In this document: positions 54,584 through 64,000 of the stretch, in pieces
Position numbering within the stretch: position 1 is the stretch's first letter
Layout of the letters: every line of letters starts with the position of its first letter
Made by a program: the position numbers and the translations under genes
Source of the DNA: Sorex araneus
Taxonomy: Eukaryota; Chordata; Mammalia; Eulipotyphla; Soricidae
Reading direction: 5' to 3'
DNA: 64,000 bases
Assembly: GCF_027595985.1 (NCBI RefSeq)
Contig: NC_073303.1
Location: 26,278,565 to 26,342,564 of the forward strand
The notes under the pieces: model-generated
Databases searched by the model: none
Told to the model about the DNA's origin: nothing
Seen by the model: the letters and a program-made list of their open reading frames with translations, nothing else

Positions 54584-56757
54584 TTATCTCAACTTTAGGA
54601 ATTATTTAGTAGCAACTTACAACCTACTGCAATTTAAGTGACAGGATAAAGCTGAAACTTACAGGTAACAAGGGACAAAGATCACATCCAATTTTGGGCA
54701 GTTAGTGAGCTCTCACAGTTGAAGGTTTCCAAGAATGTTTCCACGTATGTTGACTGTGAGCAGCTGGGAGAAACAGCCTATTCAACAATAGCTTCTCTCC
54801 ATGCCTACCCTAGAACTCCCATACTAGCAAAAGATAGGCCAAGAGAGAGGAAGACCCCAGTTTCTGAAAGGAAAACATACCAAAGTTTTTTGAAATACTT
54901 CAGAATAACAATGGTATATCACAAGGCTGTGACACAGCTTTCATAAATCTCAAATACCAATTTGCAATTTTGGTATTTGATTTAATTTCAGTTGCTAGCT
55001 ACTGAAACTGCTCATTCAGTTGTTTCCGTCTTTTTATGTTCTTACTATAAATGATCTTAGAAATTGAGACGTGTATTAAATACCTGAGAAAAAAATCTTT
55101 GTGTGTGTGTGTGTAAAGGTCTGGAATGGATAGTATTACCCATATCAAAGTGACAAATTTTCAGACTATCTTCTTTCCCAGACCCATGAACTAGCCTAAG
55201 GGAAAACTAATATAAGTGGGTTACATGGAAGCTTTAGGCCATGAGGCATGTGATGGGTGGTGTTTATCCCTTGTGTGTTCATTAACAGGAACTATTTAGA
55301 ACCATGAAGTATATGAAGAATGATGCCTGTGGCAAAGTGTCAGACTAAATATACAGCACAAACACCATCAGGAGATTAGAGCCCATTCTTCTGTCTTAAG
55401 CCCAGAACACTAATATTCCAGTGAGCTAGTAACAGATTTTGAGATTAATAATCATCCCTGCATCCAACCAGAGAGATTTACTGGTCCACTTGCCGTAAAA
55501 CACAGCTCTGCTGCAGCCATGTAAACAGAAAACCTAGATAATCAGAGATGACACATGGTTGTAAATTCTTCACCGCTGAAGTGAAGCGCAGTGGCTTAAG
55601 TCTTTAAGGGATAGCAGTGCTATCACTCAGTTTTCTTGAGGTATTGGTATTTCTTCTTCAGTCTTACAGCTCCAAGGCAGAAATCATAAACATTTAAAAG
55701 GAGTTGACAGTTTTCCCCCTTATACTTATCATGAGGACGACTGACTAGTTCACATTTCTTAATTATGAAAGTCTTCCTTCCCCCAGTGAGTGAAGTTATA
55801 CAAGGTGATTTTACTAAAATTCCATGGGACAGTGGTCCCTGCTACTTTTCCTGAGGGAGGATTTTAAGATATAATGGTCAAACCTACCACATCAAGGAAG
55901 ACATTCTTGGGTTCCACTGATCACATAAAGGAGAAATCCCAAGGAGCCGTGACACCCAACTGAGCTCGGAGTAAGGGATTTGCCTTGGTGCTTGGAGAAC
56001 CCTTGTCTAATGTCTCCTGCCAAGCACGAGCTTAAGGTGCAGGAACACCAAGTCGCACCTACTGTGGGTCTGTTCTTTCCGGAGGATACCATGGAGGGGT
56101 GTGTGGGAGGGGGAGAGGAAGAATGCCATTTCAGACCAATCGGGCTCTCCCTCCTCCCACCAAGTGCTACTGAGAGGGTCAGTGACTCATTGTTGGACAC
56201 TCCCTTCGCCTCTGAAAGCAGCACTGAGGAGCATCTGTCAAGGGACACAGTCACTGTCCTCTATCACCAAGCAGCTCTGGTTTCTGTAATCCCTTTCAGA
56301 AAGCTGCTGTTCAAGGGTGCCTCTGAAGTTTCTGCACCCACACACAGATTCTGCCAGCAAGACTGGAACGAAAGTTTCTGAGTTGCTCTGAGAAGTGCTT
56401 CCATTTACCTCAGGCTCTACAGCTAGTATGTCAGGACCTTCTGCACATGCCCTTGGTCTTGACTAAAGAGATTTATCACTAGTCCCCTCCCGTTTCTGCT
56501 CTCTGTGGGAGCCATGTGGAACAGTGCTATGGAAGATGACTGGCAGTGGAAAGACGAAGCCATCACTGAACTCAGTGCTCGGTCCTGCTGTGTGCTCAGT
56601 GCTGACGTCACAGCAGTCCTCAGTCCTCCCTCTCAAGCAGTGCCTGGTGGCTTTTCCGAGTTCTCACAGAGCGCACTACCTCCAAGTCAGCGCTGATTCT
56701 TCTACTGCCCACACAGAATCTGTCACTGTCCCGAGTTTCTGTGATTCAGATTCTACC

Positions 56758-56759
<2 letters not shown>

Positions 56760-56789
<30 letters not shown>
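56760..56789 (+). repeat. (TG)n microsatellite, 15 units
   Basis: Perfect TG array inside the inferred BLTP3A 3' UTR (CA repeat on the transcript). Confidence 0.95.
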
Positions 56790-56791
<2 letters not shown>

Positions 56792-58350
56792 TTCAAATCT
56801 CTCTGGTTTACTTTACACTGCCTGGAAGAAGTGCCATCAGATGGCACTGTAATACCCAGATTTCCGTTTCAGTGTTATTTTAAAAAAATCTTACTAAGGT
56901 TAAACCAAATGTTAGAAAATTTTCCATTACTGTTCTCTCCAGAAAGACTCTATAGCCAGATCATAATCTGACAGTGACCAAGGTTTTGAAAAATAATTGA
57001 CAAAAGTTCTTTATAAGTCTGGACAAATCTTTTTTCCTTCCTGAATGCACTGTTTTTTAATCCTAAAAAAAAAAAAGAAAACAAAAACCCACAACATCAG
57101 CATGATTTCCCACAAAGGAAACCATTTTATGTATCCTCCAATAGGTCATGTGTGATTAAGACTTTAGTGACACAACTAATCATTATTTTACTCGTGCCAA
57201 TTCAAAGGGAGTTTGCTGATGAACTGCTGTCCAACTGGCGCAACTCAGAAGTGTTTTGCGGAGCAGCCTGGGTGAAGCACGGGGCAAGAACTAGGTATTA
57301 AAGAGGACGATCGAGCTCTTCCCTATGGTGGGGCAGAATCCAGCTAGGCTGAAGGGTTTTTTTCACTTTAAATGACATGATTTTTGAAAGCCAGTGGTGG
57401 AGACAGGTGAGAGGCCAGGAGAGAGATGTTTATGTCACGGCTGAAACCCTCTGCCCTTTCAGCTCCCAATCCACCCGGTGCTAAGGAGAATGCCCGGGCC
57501 CCAGCAGGGAAGGTATCTCTGAGGCATTCCTGTGGCTGCCGCGGGACTCCACACGGCCAGAGGGGCTCAGAATCAAGCTCCCCTGCTGATCCCTCCTGAC
57601 CCCAGTATGCCTTCAATCTAGCTCCGAGTATTTTTTCCTTGATTTAAGTTTCACACAAACTGTCACTGAGGGGAACTGACAGTACCAACCTACTGCTATT
57701 GCTTACTCAGAATCACAGCAGCACAAGGATGAAAGAGAAGAGAGAAGCTTAGTCCCAAAGAATCTGATTGTAAAGTCCACGACAGGAGCTTGGGTCCCTT
57801 CGCCAGGAGGCGGAGTGCAGGCTGCCTGTGCCTGGTGCCGCTCTCGCCTCCTGTCTCACGGCTATTTCCTGTCCACTGCACTGCCACAGCCAAAGCTCAA
57901 GCTTCTCGGGTTCGGGTCTGCTACAGGAAGCTCTGGGCCAAAGAATCTTTGGTGGCTCCGAGGAGGGATGACTGAGGAGATGGAGTCCTGCCGTGGGTGA
58001 GGAGGAAGCAAATGGCTCTGCCATGTAACCAGGCGCGGAAATGGCTCTACAGTGTTGAGAACGTTGCACCGAGTGGACAGAGGGCCGGAGGCTTTCTGCA
58101 GGCCAGCATGACGCCGCAGCCACACACAGAGCTGGCCCCGGGCTGCTGGAACACAGTCCGGCAGCGCCCTGCCTTCCGTCCAAGTCTGAACAGCTCGTGC
58201 AAAGGACACCACAGGGAGGGAGGCGGGCACCCGCTTCATCCCTCTGGCATCCTTGGCAGACTCGTTCCCCACCGGACAGGGTCTGCTGCCCTAGGTGGTA
58301 CTATTGCTGGTGATCTCTTCCTCTCCTTGGCACACACGGCTGAGCCGCTA

Positions 58351-58476
58351 TCAGAGCTCAAAGAGGGGGTTGTATTTCCTGATTTCCTGAAGAAGTCTTT
58401 CTCGGTCCTGGTTGGCACTGGCCAGGGCTGCTCTGGTGTCCGCAAGTTCCTTCTGCAGAGTAGGTAGTTCTTTCTC
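58351..58476 (-). CDS. BLTP3A: BLTP3A last coding exon
   Basis: 126 nt including TGA (minus-strand stop at 58353-58351), after acceptor GTCCCTCAG. It codes EKELPTLQKELADTRAALAS, then ANQDRERLLQEIRKYNPLFEL. Heptad-like spacing of Leu and Ala suggests a coiled coil. The C terminus NPLFEL matches the conserved NPFFEL end of mammalian proteins. Confidence 0.96.
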   Translation of the reverse strand, partial: EKELPTLQKELADTRAALASANQDRERLLQEIRKYNPLFEL

Positions 58477-60502
58477 CTGAGGGACAGCAAGTAATTCACA
58501 GCTGATGAAAACATCCAGTAAAGGAACAAAGGAAAACTTTTAAGCAGAAAAATGCACAAGTTGGTCAATGATCAAGAGAAACCAGACGGGGCAGGAGGAC
58601 AGTTTAGTGACTTAGGTGCTTGTCTGGCAAATGCACAGTCAAGAGTTCAAATCCCAGGGCTGGAGCGATAGCATAGCAGGTAGGACATTTGCCTTGCGGC
58701 TGACCCAGGTTCGATTCCCAGCATCCCAGATGGTCCCCCGAGCACCACCAGGAGTAATTCCTGAATGTAAAGCCAGGAGTAACCCCTGTGCATTTCTGGG
58801 TGTGACCCAAAAAGCAAAAAAAAAAAAAAAAAAGTTCAAATCCCCATGCTGCCACCTGCATGGAAGTGGCTGACAGGGATCCCCAGGAACGAAGTGCCCA
58901 GAAGATGCTCCATGGCTTAGAAAGCGCCCGGGGTGAGTGTGAGGGCCTGAGCTTAGTCCTTAATACCACCATGCCCGTGCCAAGGTGATCCCGACCACCC
59001 AGTCTAGGGTCGCAGTCAGGGGTGAAAAAACAAGCGATTCCAACCAGACCGCCAGGAAGCTCGAGACCCCTCTTTTGGCTGACGGTCACGGGACAGCAGT
59101 CTCAGGATGGGAAGCAGTAACCTTTACCCGACGCCTCCTTGGTTGCCCCTCAATTTCTAGAAGCTGTGCTCTGGTAAAGGGGCCCAGACCACCAACGGCA
59201 CACGGCACACACAATCTTAGCAACTGAGGCCTTTCGGCGTGTGAACTGTGAGCATCAGAGGTTTATCGGGAAGAGACTGTTCAGGCCGCTCCTTACCTGC
59301 TCTCCAAAAGCCTCCCTCGTAGGCACCAAAAACACCTGTTCCTCTGGGACCTGCCGCTCCTCACTTTTAGGTGCTTCAGCAGACGGTCTGTCCTGAGCAG
59401 CAGCTGCAGAGAAAAGTCAAGGTTCTCAATGTCCAAGTGCTGCCCACGGACGAGCAACTTCCGCCTGTCACCTGGTCCCTTGCAGGAGAAAAGAGCGACC
59501 GGCCCCCTCACCTCCTACGTGGCACACGCTGTCGTCCTTCCGCTCTCGACCGGCCCCCTCACCTCCTATGTGGAACACGCCATCGTCCTTCCGCTCCAGC
59601 ACAACATGCTCCATGGCCACGGTGATAGGGACAGGACCGGGAGACGTGGGATAGATGGGGGGGATGTCATCCTGCAAGACAAAGGGGAGGCAACATCATG
59701 CCCCCAACAGCTCAGAACAACTGAGTTCACAATCCTGCTAAACACACTTTTTTTTTTTTTGGTTTTGGGGCCATACCCAGCAGTGCTCAGGGCTTCTCAC
59801 TCTGCATTTGGGACTCTCTCCTGGTGGTGGTCCGAGGACCACATGGGGAGCCAGTGAATAGAAGGTAGGTCAGCTAAGGCAAGTGCCCCACTTGCTGTAC
59901 TATCACTCTGGCCCCGAGAAGCATGTTTTATGTCACTGTTTGGCCAGCCATCGTGCTAAGTTCTGGTAACTCAGCCTCTCCCATTCTAGACAGGGTGAAA
60001 CCCAGGATCAAATAACTTAACAGACTGGCCTGGACAGGCCAGACTCAAGGTCCATTCCCCTGCATCCAGGACTTTCTGACAGCAGCATACATGGAACATA
60101 CCAACACCACCAAAGGCTCCTGCACTCCCCCCTTGGTTCTCACCACGTTCGCACAGAGACCGGGAAGAGGTCAGTGGCTGTCCCTGCCAGGACTTCTTGC
60201 CTGCCCAAGTCTAGGGTAAAAGCCCAAAGATCCTCTCACCTTCAAGGTGACCCTGGAGTCGAGGAGCTCAATCTTCATGGGAACTACCTCTGGGATCTCC
60301 TCATCTTCCAAGAAAGGCCCCAGGCCATTGAGCACCGAAGTCAGCAGCTCAAGGTCACAGCCACGAAGCAAGAGGTGCAGGAAGCCATTCTGGGTGGCCA
60401 GCGGGGAATGGACAGCTGCGCCAGGCCCCACCTCGAAACGAAGGCCCACGGCTGGTCTAAGGCGACTGGACTTCAAGACTGATGATTCTGCATAGGCCGT
60501 AT
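58351..60502 (-). CDS. BLTP3A: BLTP3A (UHRF1BP1), last four coding exons
   Basis: C-terminal part of bridge-like lipid transfer protein family member 3A (UHRF1-binding protein 1), a member of the repeating beta-groove (VPS13-like) lipid-transfer family working at organelle contact sites. Joined minus-strand segments are 60502-60240, 59671-59563, 59403-59297 and 58476-58351. They give DTAYAESSVLKSSRLRPAVG through the DDIPPIYPTSPGP segment and the AAAQDRPSAEAPKSEERQVP segment, to a terminal coiled coil ELPTLQKELADTRAALASAN ending in KYNPLFEL and TGA. Human ends KYNPFFEL. Exon phases join without frameshift and all splice sites are GT-AG. The preceding exons lie beyond position 64000. One exon carries a duplicated splice donor (see findings). 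Confidence 0.97.
58596..58980 (+). mobile_element. Older SINE split by a younger SINE
   Basis: 58596-58656 (GGGGCAGGAGGACAGTTTAG... GAGTTCAAATCCC) continues after the insertion at 58833 (TTCAAATCCCCATGCTGCCA). Confidence 0.65.
58657..58832 (+). mobile_element. Young SOR-type SINE
   Basis: AGGGCTGGAGCGATAGCATA to A18; target duplication AGTTCAAATCCC on both sides. It lies between the last two BLTP3A exons. Confidence 0.94.
59297..59403 (-). CDS. BLTP3A: BLTP3A second-last coding exon
   Basis: 107 nt between acceptor CTCTGCAG and donor GAGCAG|GTAAGG. It codes AAAQDRPSAEAPKSEERQVP, then EEQVFLVPTREAFGEQ. It corresponds to human AAQDKPSAEV through VFLVPTGEVFEQQ. The segment is hydrophilic and probably a linker before the terminal coiled coil. 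Confidence 0.94.
59497..59598. repeat. 51-bp tandem duplication spanning a BLTP3A splice donor
   Basis: Two copies with a period of exactly 51 bp (59497-59547 and 59548-59598), differing at about six positions. Each contains the exon end ERKDD(G/S)V(F/C)H(I/V)G followed by donor GTGAGGGGG. The copy nearer the upstream exon is the ancestral-looking one, because its peptide matches mammalian proteins. Confidence 0.93.
59563..59671 (-). CDS. BLTP3A: BLTP3A third-last coding exon (proximal donor form)
   Basis: 109 nt from acceptor CTTGCAG to donor ATAGGAG|GTGAGG. It codes DDIPPIYPTSPGPVPITVAM, then EHVVLERKDDGVFHIG and the first base of the next codon. With this donor the protein continues into AAAQDRPSAE as in human. 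A second, almost identical donor lies 51 nt downstream at 59512, and the reading frame stays open to it. Confidence 0.92.
59757..59917 (-). mobile_element. Older SOR-type SINE
   Basis: TTTTGGTTTTGGGGCCATAC to CTGTACTATCACTCTGGCCCC. Confidence 0.88.
60240..60502 (-). CDS. BLTP3A: BLTP3A fourth-last coding exon
   Basis: 263 nt between acceptor TTCTCAAAG and donor CTTGAAG|GTGAGAGG. It codes (D)TAYAESSVLKSSRLRPAVG, then GLRFEVGPGAAVHSPLATQN, GFLHLLLRGCDLELLTSVLN and the EIPEVVPMKIELLDSRVTLK segment, a beta-rich stretch of the C-terminal lipid-transfer region that is nearly identical to human. Confidence 0.95.
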
Positions 60503-60544
60503 CTTTGAGAAGAAAGACAAAAATAATTAAGAGCCAGAGACAGC

Positions 60545-60935
60545 TCTAAACACATATATATTTAATATGTCTAACAACTTTACACCAAAAAGCATTATCA
60601 TCACTATCTTAGAGGTGAAGAAACTGAGTATAAAAAAATAACTGGGCAAGGGCTGGTGAGGTGGCTGACAGGGTTACGGCATGTGCTTTGCATGCAGGAG
60701 ACCCAAGTCTGGTCACTGGCACCACACAGGTGGTACCTGAGCACCACTGGGAGTGACACCCCCCTCCTCCCCCAAACAATAAGAGCCTCCCAGCAATGCC
60801 CGGTGTGCCCCCACCCTACAAGAGGCAAACTGAACTGAAGTTATACTACTCGTTAATAGTGAGCACAGAACTGGGACATGGACGCACTGCCTGCAGAGTC
60901 CGAGGGCCTAGCCACTTCGATATAGCTGGCAAATG
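60545..60935 (-). mobile_element. MIR split by a SINE
   Basis: Left part 60545-60650 (GAGGTGAAGAAACTGAGTAT). Right part 60839-60935 (GAGCACAGAACTGGGACATG... GCCTAGCCACTTCGATATAG) matches the tRNA-derived end of MIR in reverse. Confidence 0.75.
60651..60838 (+). mobile_element. Older SINE nested in MIR
   Basis: GGGCTGGTGAGGTGGCTGAC to CGGTGTGCCCCCACCC. Flanks share CTGAGTAT/CTGAAGTTAT only weakly. Confidence 0.75.
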
Positions 60936-60970
60936 CCTCTCATGGTGCAGGGGAGGTTAAGGACCAATAA

Positions 60971-61140
60971 GGGCCGGAGCAATAGCACAATGGGCAGGGT
61001 GCTTGCTTTGCACGATCAACCCACATTCCATCTCCAGCATCCCATACGGTCCTCTGAGCCCGCCAGGAGTGATTCCTGAGTGTAGAGCCAAGAGTAACCA
61101 GGAGCACTACCAGGTGTGGCCCAATAACAACAACAATAAA
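60971..61140 (+). mobile_element. SOR-type SINE
   Basis: GGGCCGGAGCAATAGCACAA to CAGGTGTGGCCCAATAACAA. Confidence 0.9.
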
Positions 61141-61216
61141 AGGAACAATACAAAGCAGGCTTCCCATGCACCAGAGGCACTGAATGAATAGGGAAGCTCT
61201 TAAAATATAGAATCCT

Positions 61217-61322
61217 GGGCCAGACAGTGCAAGGGTTACAGCACTCGCCTTGCGTGCAGGTTAGATCAATCCCAGTTTGACTGATCCCTAACATCTCCTG
61301 GTCCACCAAGCAGTGCCTGGAT
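61217..61322 (+). mobile_element. Truncated SOR-type SINE
   Basis: GGGCCAGACAGTGCAAGGGT to CAAGCAGTGCCTGG. Confidence 0.75.
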
Positions 61323-61735
61323 AAATTAAAAAGTTAGTATTTTTTATTTTATTTTTATAAAGTTGTTCACTGTCACTGTCATCCTGTTGCTCATCAATTT
61401 GTTCGAGCAGGCACCAGTAATGTCTCTCATTGAGAGACTTATTGTTACTGTTTTTGGCATATCCAATACTCATGGGTAGCTTGCCAGACTCTACCATGCG
61501 GGCTCAATACTCTTGGTAGCTTGCCGGGCTCTCCAAGAGGAGCGGAGGAATCGAACACGGGTCAGCCGCGTGAAAGGCGAACGCCTAACCACTGTCTATC
61601 GCTCCAGCCCCATAAAGTTATTCACAATATTTAATTACATTTAATATTCAAATACCAATCCCACCACCATTACACCCCACCACCATATTTCCATCCCAAA
61701 CCCTAAACTTGCTCCCAAAACAGAACCAAAATTGT
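61323..61735 (-). mobile_element. L1-like 3' tail, minus strand (split by composite SINE)
   Basis: T-rich start, then TTCACAATATTTAATTACAT... CCAATCCCACCACCATTACA, the reverse complement of the element end at 61950-62065. Interrupted at 61365-61611 by a composite SINE with duplicated target ATAAAGTT(G/A)TTCAC. Confidence 0.7.
61365..61611 (-). mobile_element. Composite SINE (second family), full length
   Basis: CACTGTCACTGTCATCCTGT to CTATCGCTCCAGCCCC. Inserted in an L1-like tail with target duplication ATAAAGTT(G/A)TTCAC. Confidence 0.94.
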
Positions 61736-61949
61736 TTATTTTGTATTGCTTATTATGAATAATCCACTAAAACTGAGACAAAAAAAGGTTCCTTAGAAAA
61801 AAGTATGTGAAGATTGTTGTTTTTCACCTAGGAGCCAACAAAATTAATTTTTTAGGAACTGCTTTTGGGGCAGGATTGTGTGGTGAGAGGAAAATTCAAA
61901 GTAATGATGGAGGAAAGGTATATCTGCCCTTGGGGCAGGCATGGGTGGT

Positions 61950-62065
61950 GGTAAGAAAACCTAAAATAATATTATGGTGGTGAGAAGGTGTAATGGTGGT
62001 GGGATTGGTGTTGGAATACTGAATGTAATAAATTATTAACAACCTTATAAAAATAAATAAAACCC
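61950..62065 (+). mobile_element. L1-like 3' tail, plus strand
   Basis: GGTGTAATGGTGGTGGGATT followed by GGTGTTGGAATACTGAATGT and an A-rich end. Together with 61621-61676 it forms an inverted repeat with arms of about 55 bp. Confidence 0.7.
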
Positions 62066-62225
62066 ATGGAGAAGCTTTCTTTCATGTACAGGAGGCATGT
62101 ATGAACATGTACAAGGATATTCAGGCAACATCATTTGAAACAGCAAAACAAAGTAACTGGAACAAGTCCAAACATATTTAGAACAAACCATGACAGATAC
62201 ACAGAATACAGAACAGACTGTCCCT

Positions 62226-62419
62226 AGTGGATATTCCTCCGCCCCTCTCAGAGAGCCCGGCAAGCTACCAAGAGTATCTCCCCTGCATGGCAGAGCCTGA
62301 AAAGCTACCCATGGCATATTCAACATGACAAAAACAGTAACAAACAAGTCTCACAATGGAGACGTTACTGTGGTGCCTGCTTGAGCAAATCAATGAGCAA
62401 TGGGATGACAGTGACAGTG

Positions 62420-62420
<1 letters not shown>
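62226..62420 (+). mobile_element. Composite SINE (second family), 5'-truncated
   Basis: ATATTCCTCCGCCCCTCTCA to GATGACAGTGACAGTGATG, followed directly by a (TG)n array. Confidence 0.9.

Positions 62421-62467
<47 letters not shown>
62421..62467 (+). repeat. (TG)n microsatellite, 23 units
   Basis: Perfect TG array starting exactly at the 3' end of a composite SINE; the GTGACAGTGATG end may have seeded it. Confidence 0.96.
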
Positions 62468-62470
<3 letters not shown>

Positions 62471-62520
62471 GATACACACAGAACAGACCAACCCAAGTGG
62501 GTTTAAAGATATATAAAACA

Positions 62521-62680
62521 GGGCCAGAATGATAATACAGCATTGCCTTGCATGCGGCCAATCCAGGTTCAATCCTCAGCACCCCATATGGTTTCCTGAG
62601 CACCACCCGGAGGAATTCCTGAGTGCAGAGCCAGGAGTAACCCCTGAGAATTGCTAGATGTGGCCCAAAAAAACAAACAA
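62521..62680 (+). mobile_element. SOR-type SINE
   Basis: CAGGGCCAGAATGATAATAC to GATGTGGCCCAAAAAAACAA; target duplication AAAGATATATA. Confidence 0.92.
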
Positions 62681-62849
62681 AAGATATATAGGAAAAACTG
62701 TCCCTAGTGGGCCTCAGTGGCAGTGAGGGCAGCTACTCCAAAAACTTACTACAATGGATTGACCTACATGCTTACAAGGAGTAAATTTCAGGCTATTCAA
62801 ATTATAGCTCAGAAAAACTGTTTTTACAGAATGAAAAAAAAAACAAAGG

Positions 62850-63012
62850 AGTGGAGAGATAGTACAAGGAAGAAGGCACTTGCATTGAGATGACCCAGAT
62901 TCAATCCTGGCACCCCAAATGGTACCCCAGGAACTTCCAGGAGTGACCCTGAGCGCAGAGCCGAGAGTAAGCCCTGCCCACCACTGGGCATGGTACAAAC
63001 CATCCCCCCCAA
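62850..63012 (+). mobile_element. Older SOR-type SINE
   Basis: GGAGTGGAGAGATAGTACAA to GGGCATGGTACAAACCATCC. Confidence 0.85.
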
Positions 63013-63399
63013 AAGAAAAAAAAAGTATAAACAAAAAAGTAGTCTATTTTTACAATAGACTATAATACAGCCGTAAAAATGAATAAATTACAGCTAATTC
63101 AACGACCTAGAAGAACTGAAGAATATCATGTAACTTTAGAGCAAAAGTAACAAAAACTAATTCTGTTTAGAAAAACCAAAAAAAAATGGCTTTACATGGA
63201 AAAAATGGTAAAGCCCAGCAAAGGAGTAATACACACAAAACTCAGAATGTATTTTCTGTGACAGATTAAGAGGCAAAGGAAGATTCAGGAAAAGAGTTCT
63301 CAAGGACTGAGAAGTTTTAGATATTGTTTTATTCGTGAAGCTTGCTGGTGGGCTCATAAAGCCTTGTCATTTTTGTCAGACCTTACCGATGGTTCATTT

Positions 63400-63505
63400 T
63401 ATTTCTCTGCCAGTGACACCACCAGGGCTTCAGGGCCCTGCACATGCCAGAGACGTTCTACCTACCACTCGAGCCGTATCCCCAGCCCTCCCCTCCATCT
63501 GTCTT
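63400..63505 (-). mobile_element. Degenerate SINE fragment
   Basis: CTGCACATGCCAGAGACGTT followed by CTCGAGCCGTATCCCCAGCCC. Confidence 0.4.
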
Positions 63506-63607
63506 CTAACAACACTGGGAATCAAACCGAGAGTCTCACATATGCAAGTCAAGTTTGTATTTCTTATACATAGATTATAAACATTTTTAGAATTTATTCA
63601 ATGTTTC

Positions 63608-63782
63608 TTTTTTTTTTTTGCTTTTTGGGTCACACCCAGCGATGCTCAGGGGTTACTCCTGGCTTTGCACTCAGGAATTACTCCCGGCAGTGCTTGGGGG
63701 ACCATATGGGATGCCGAGGATCGAACCCAGGTCGGCCACGTGCAAGGCAAACGCCCTACCCGCTGTGCTATCGCTCCGGCCC
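63608..63782 (-). mobile_element. SOR-type SINE
   Basis: Young copy with T11 tail; target duplication TCAATGTTTC on both sides. Confidence 0.95.
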
Positions 63783-63844
63783 CTCAATGTTTCTTTTTTG
63801 TTTTCGGTTTTCTGGGGGTTATTTATTTATATAGTTAGGTTCGT

Positions 63845-64000
63845 TTGGGGGCCACATCCAGCAGTGCTCCGGGCTTACCCGTGGCTCTGCACTCAGCGAT
63901 CATCCTAGGCAGGCTCAGGGGACCATATGGGTGCCAGGGATCAAACTCGATCTGCCACACGCAAGGCAAGCACTTATGCACTGACTATCTCACCAGCCCC
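63845..64000 (-). mobile_element. Older SOR-type SINE at window edge
   Basis: GGGGGCCACATCCAGCAGTG to ACTATCTCACCAGCCCC; the element end coincides with the window end. Confidence 0.87.

Larger units (their letters stand above)
54215..58350 (-). other. BLTP3A: BLTP3A 3' UTR (inferred extent)
   Basis: About 4 kb of unique sequence after the BLTP3A stop, without any SINE between 53831 and 58590, in contrast with the rest of the window. That is the usual pattern for a long conserved 3' UTR. The first canonical minus-strand AATAAA I find is at 54237-54242. It contains a (TG)n tract at 56760-56789. The assignment is inferred; I see no convincing open reading frame here. Confidence 0.6.
60503..64000 (-). 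other. BLTP3A: BLTP3A intron (partial) upstream of the fourth-last exon
   Basis: No further BLTP3A coding exon was recognised to the window end. The stretch holds a MIR with a nested SINE, several shrew SINEs, L1-like 3' tails and a (TG)n array, listed separately. Confidence 0.75.

Noticed and set aside
56524-56883. 119-codon plus-strand frame near 56.5 kb
   Set aside because: It contains the (TG)n array coding Cys-Val repeats and lies in the inferred antisense 3' UTR; no homology recognised.
62265-62606. SINE-derived open frames with recurring peptides such as [20 protein letters not shown]
   Set aside because: The same peptide motif appears dozens of times because the reverse strand of the SINE is open in several frames. 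These are repeats, not a protein family.
60503-64000. Another BLTP3A exon upstream of 60502
   Set aside because: No minus-strand frame here resembles the protein segment preceding DTAYAESSV; open frames are SINE or MIR shadows.

Overview
This is a window of mammalian nuclear DNA, almost certainly from a soricid shrew (Sorex-like). The main reason is the roughly 90 copies of a tRNA-headed SINE of about 170 bp that begins GGGGCTGGAGCGATAGCACAG and ends in A-rich tails after GTGTGACCCAAAAAGC. I know this family as the shrew SOR element. The genes are those of human 6p21.31 in conserved order. No bacterial, viral or CRISPR content is visible.

Layout. 1-42519 is the 5' part of the very long intron 1 of ANKS1A (minus strand), packed with SINEs, a few older MIRs, L1 tails and simple repeats; no second ANKS1A exon could be recognised. 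ANKS1A exon 1 (68 codons plus 2 nt, with a polyglycine tract) lies at 42520-42725 inside a CpG island. After about 1.6 kb comes the CpG-island promoter of TAF11 (plus strand), with a perfect CRE. TAF11 is complete in five coding exons: 44362-44535, 46929-47077, 51545-51632, 52107-52203 and 52708-52838 (212 aa, all GT-AG introns). It converges on BLTP3A (UHRF1BP1), whose last four coding exons lie on the minus strand at 60240-60502, 59563-59671, 59297-59403 and 58351-58476. Its long 3' UTR probably runs down to about 54.2 kb. From 60503 to 64000 is the next upstream BLTP3A intron.

The genes are a head-to-head pair (ANKS1A/TAF11) and a tail-to-tail pair (TAF11/BLTP3A). TAF11 is a TFIID histone-fold subunit, ANKS1A an Eph-receptor adaptor and BLTP3A a bridge-like lipid-transfer protein. 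They share no pathway, so this is ordinary conserved synteny rather than an operon-like unit.

The most interesting items are structural. (1) A 51-bp tandem duplication in BLTP3A copies the end of a coding exon together with its splice donor, so two intact in-frame donors lie 51 nt apart. (2) A U6 snRNA insertion consists only of U6 nt 1-32, truncated at its 3' end and flanked by 18-bp target-site duplications. (3) A second SINE family has the same tRNA head but a different body and ends in TGACAG-type repeats instead of poly(A), although its copies carry clear target-site duplications. (4) There are local segmental duplications in which only one copy carries a SINE (37.2/38.2 kb and 53.6/54.4 kb). 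(5) Several nested insertions give a relative repeat chronology. (6) A retroelement built of units of about 170 bp occurs twice (15 kb and 17-18 kb).
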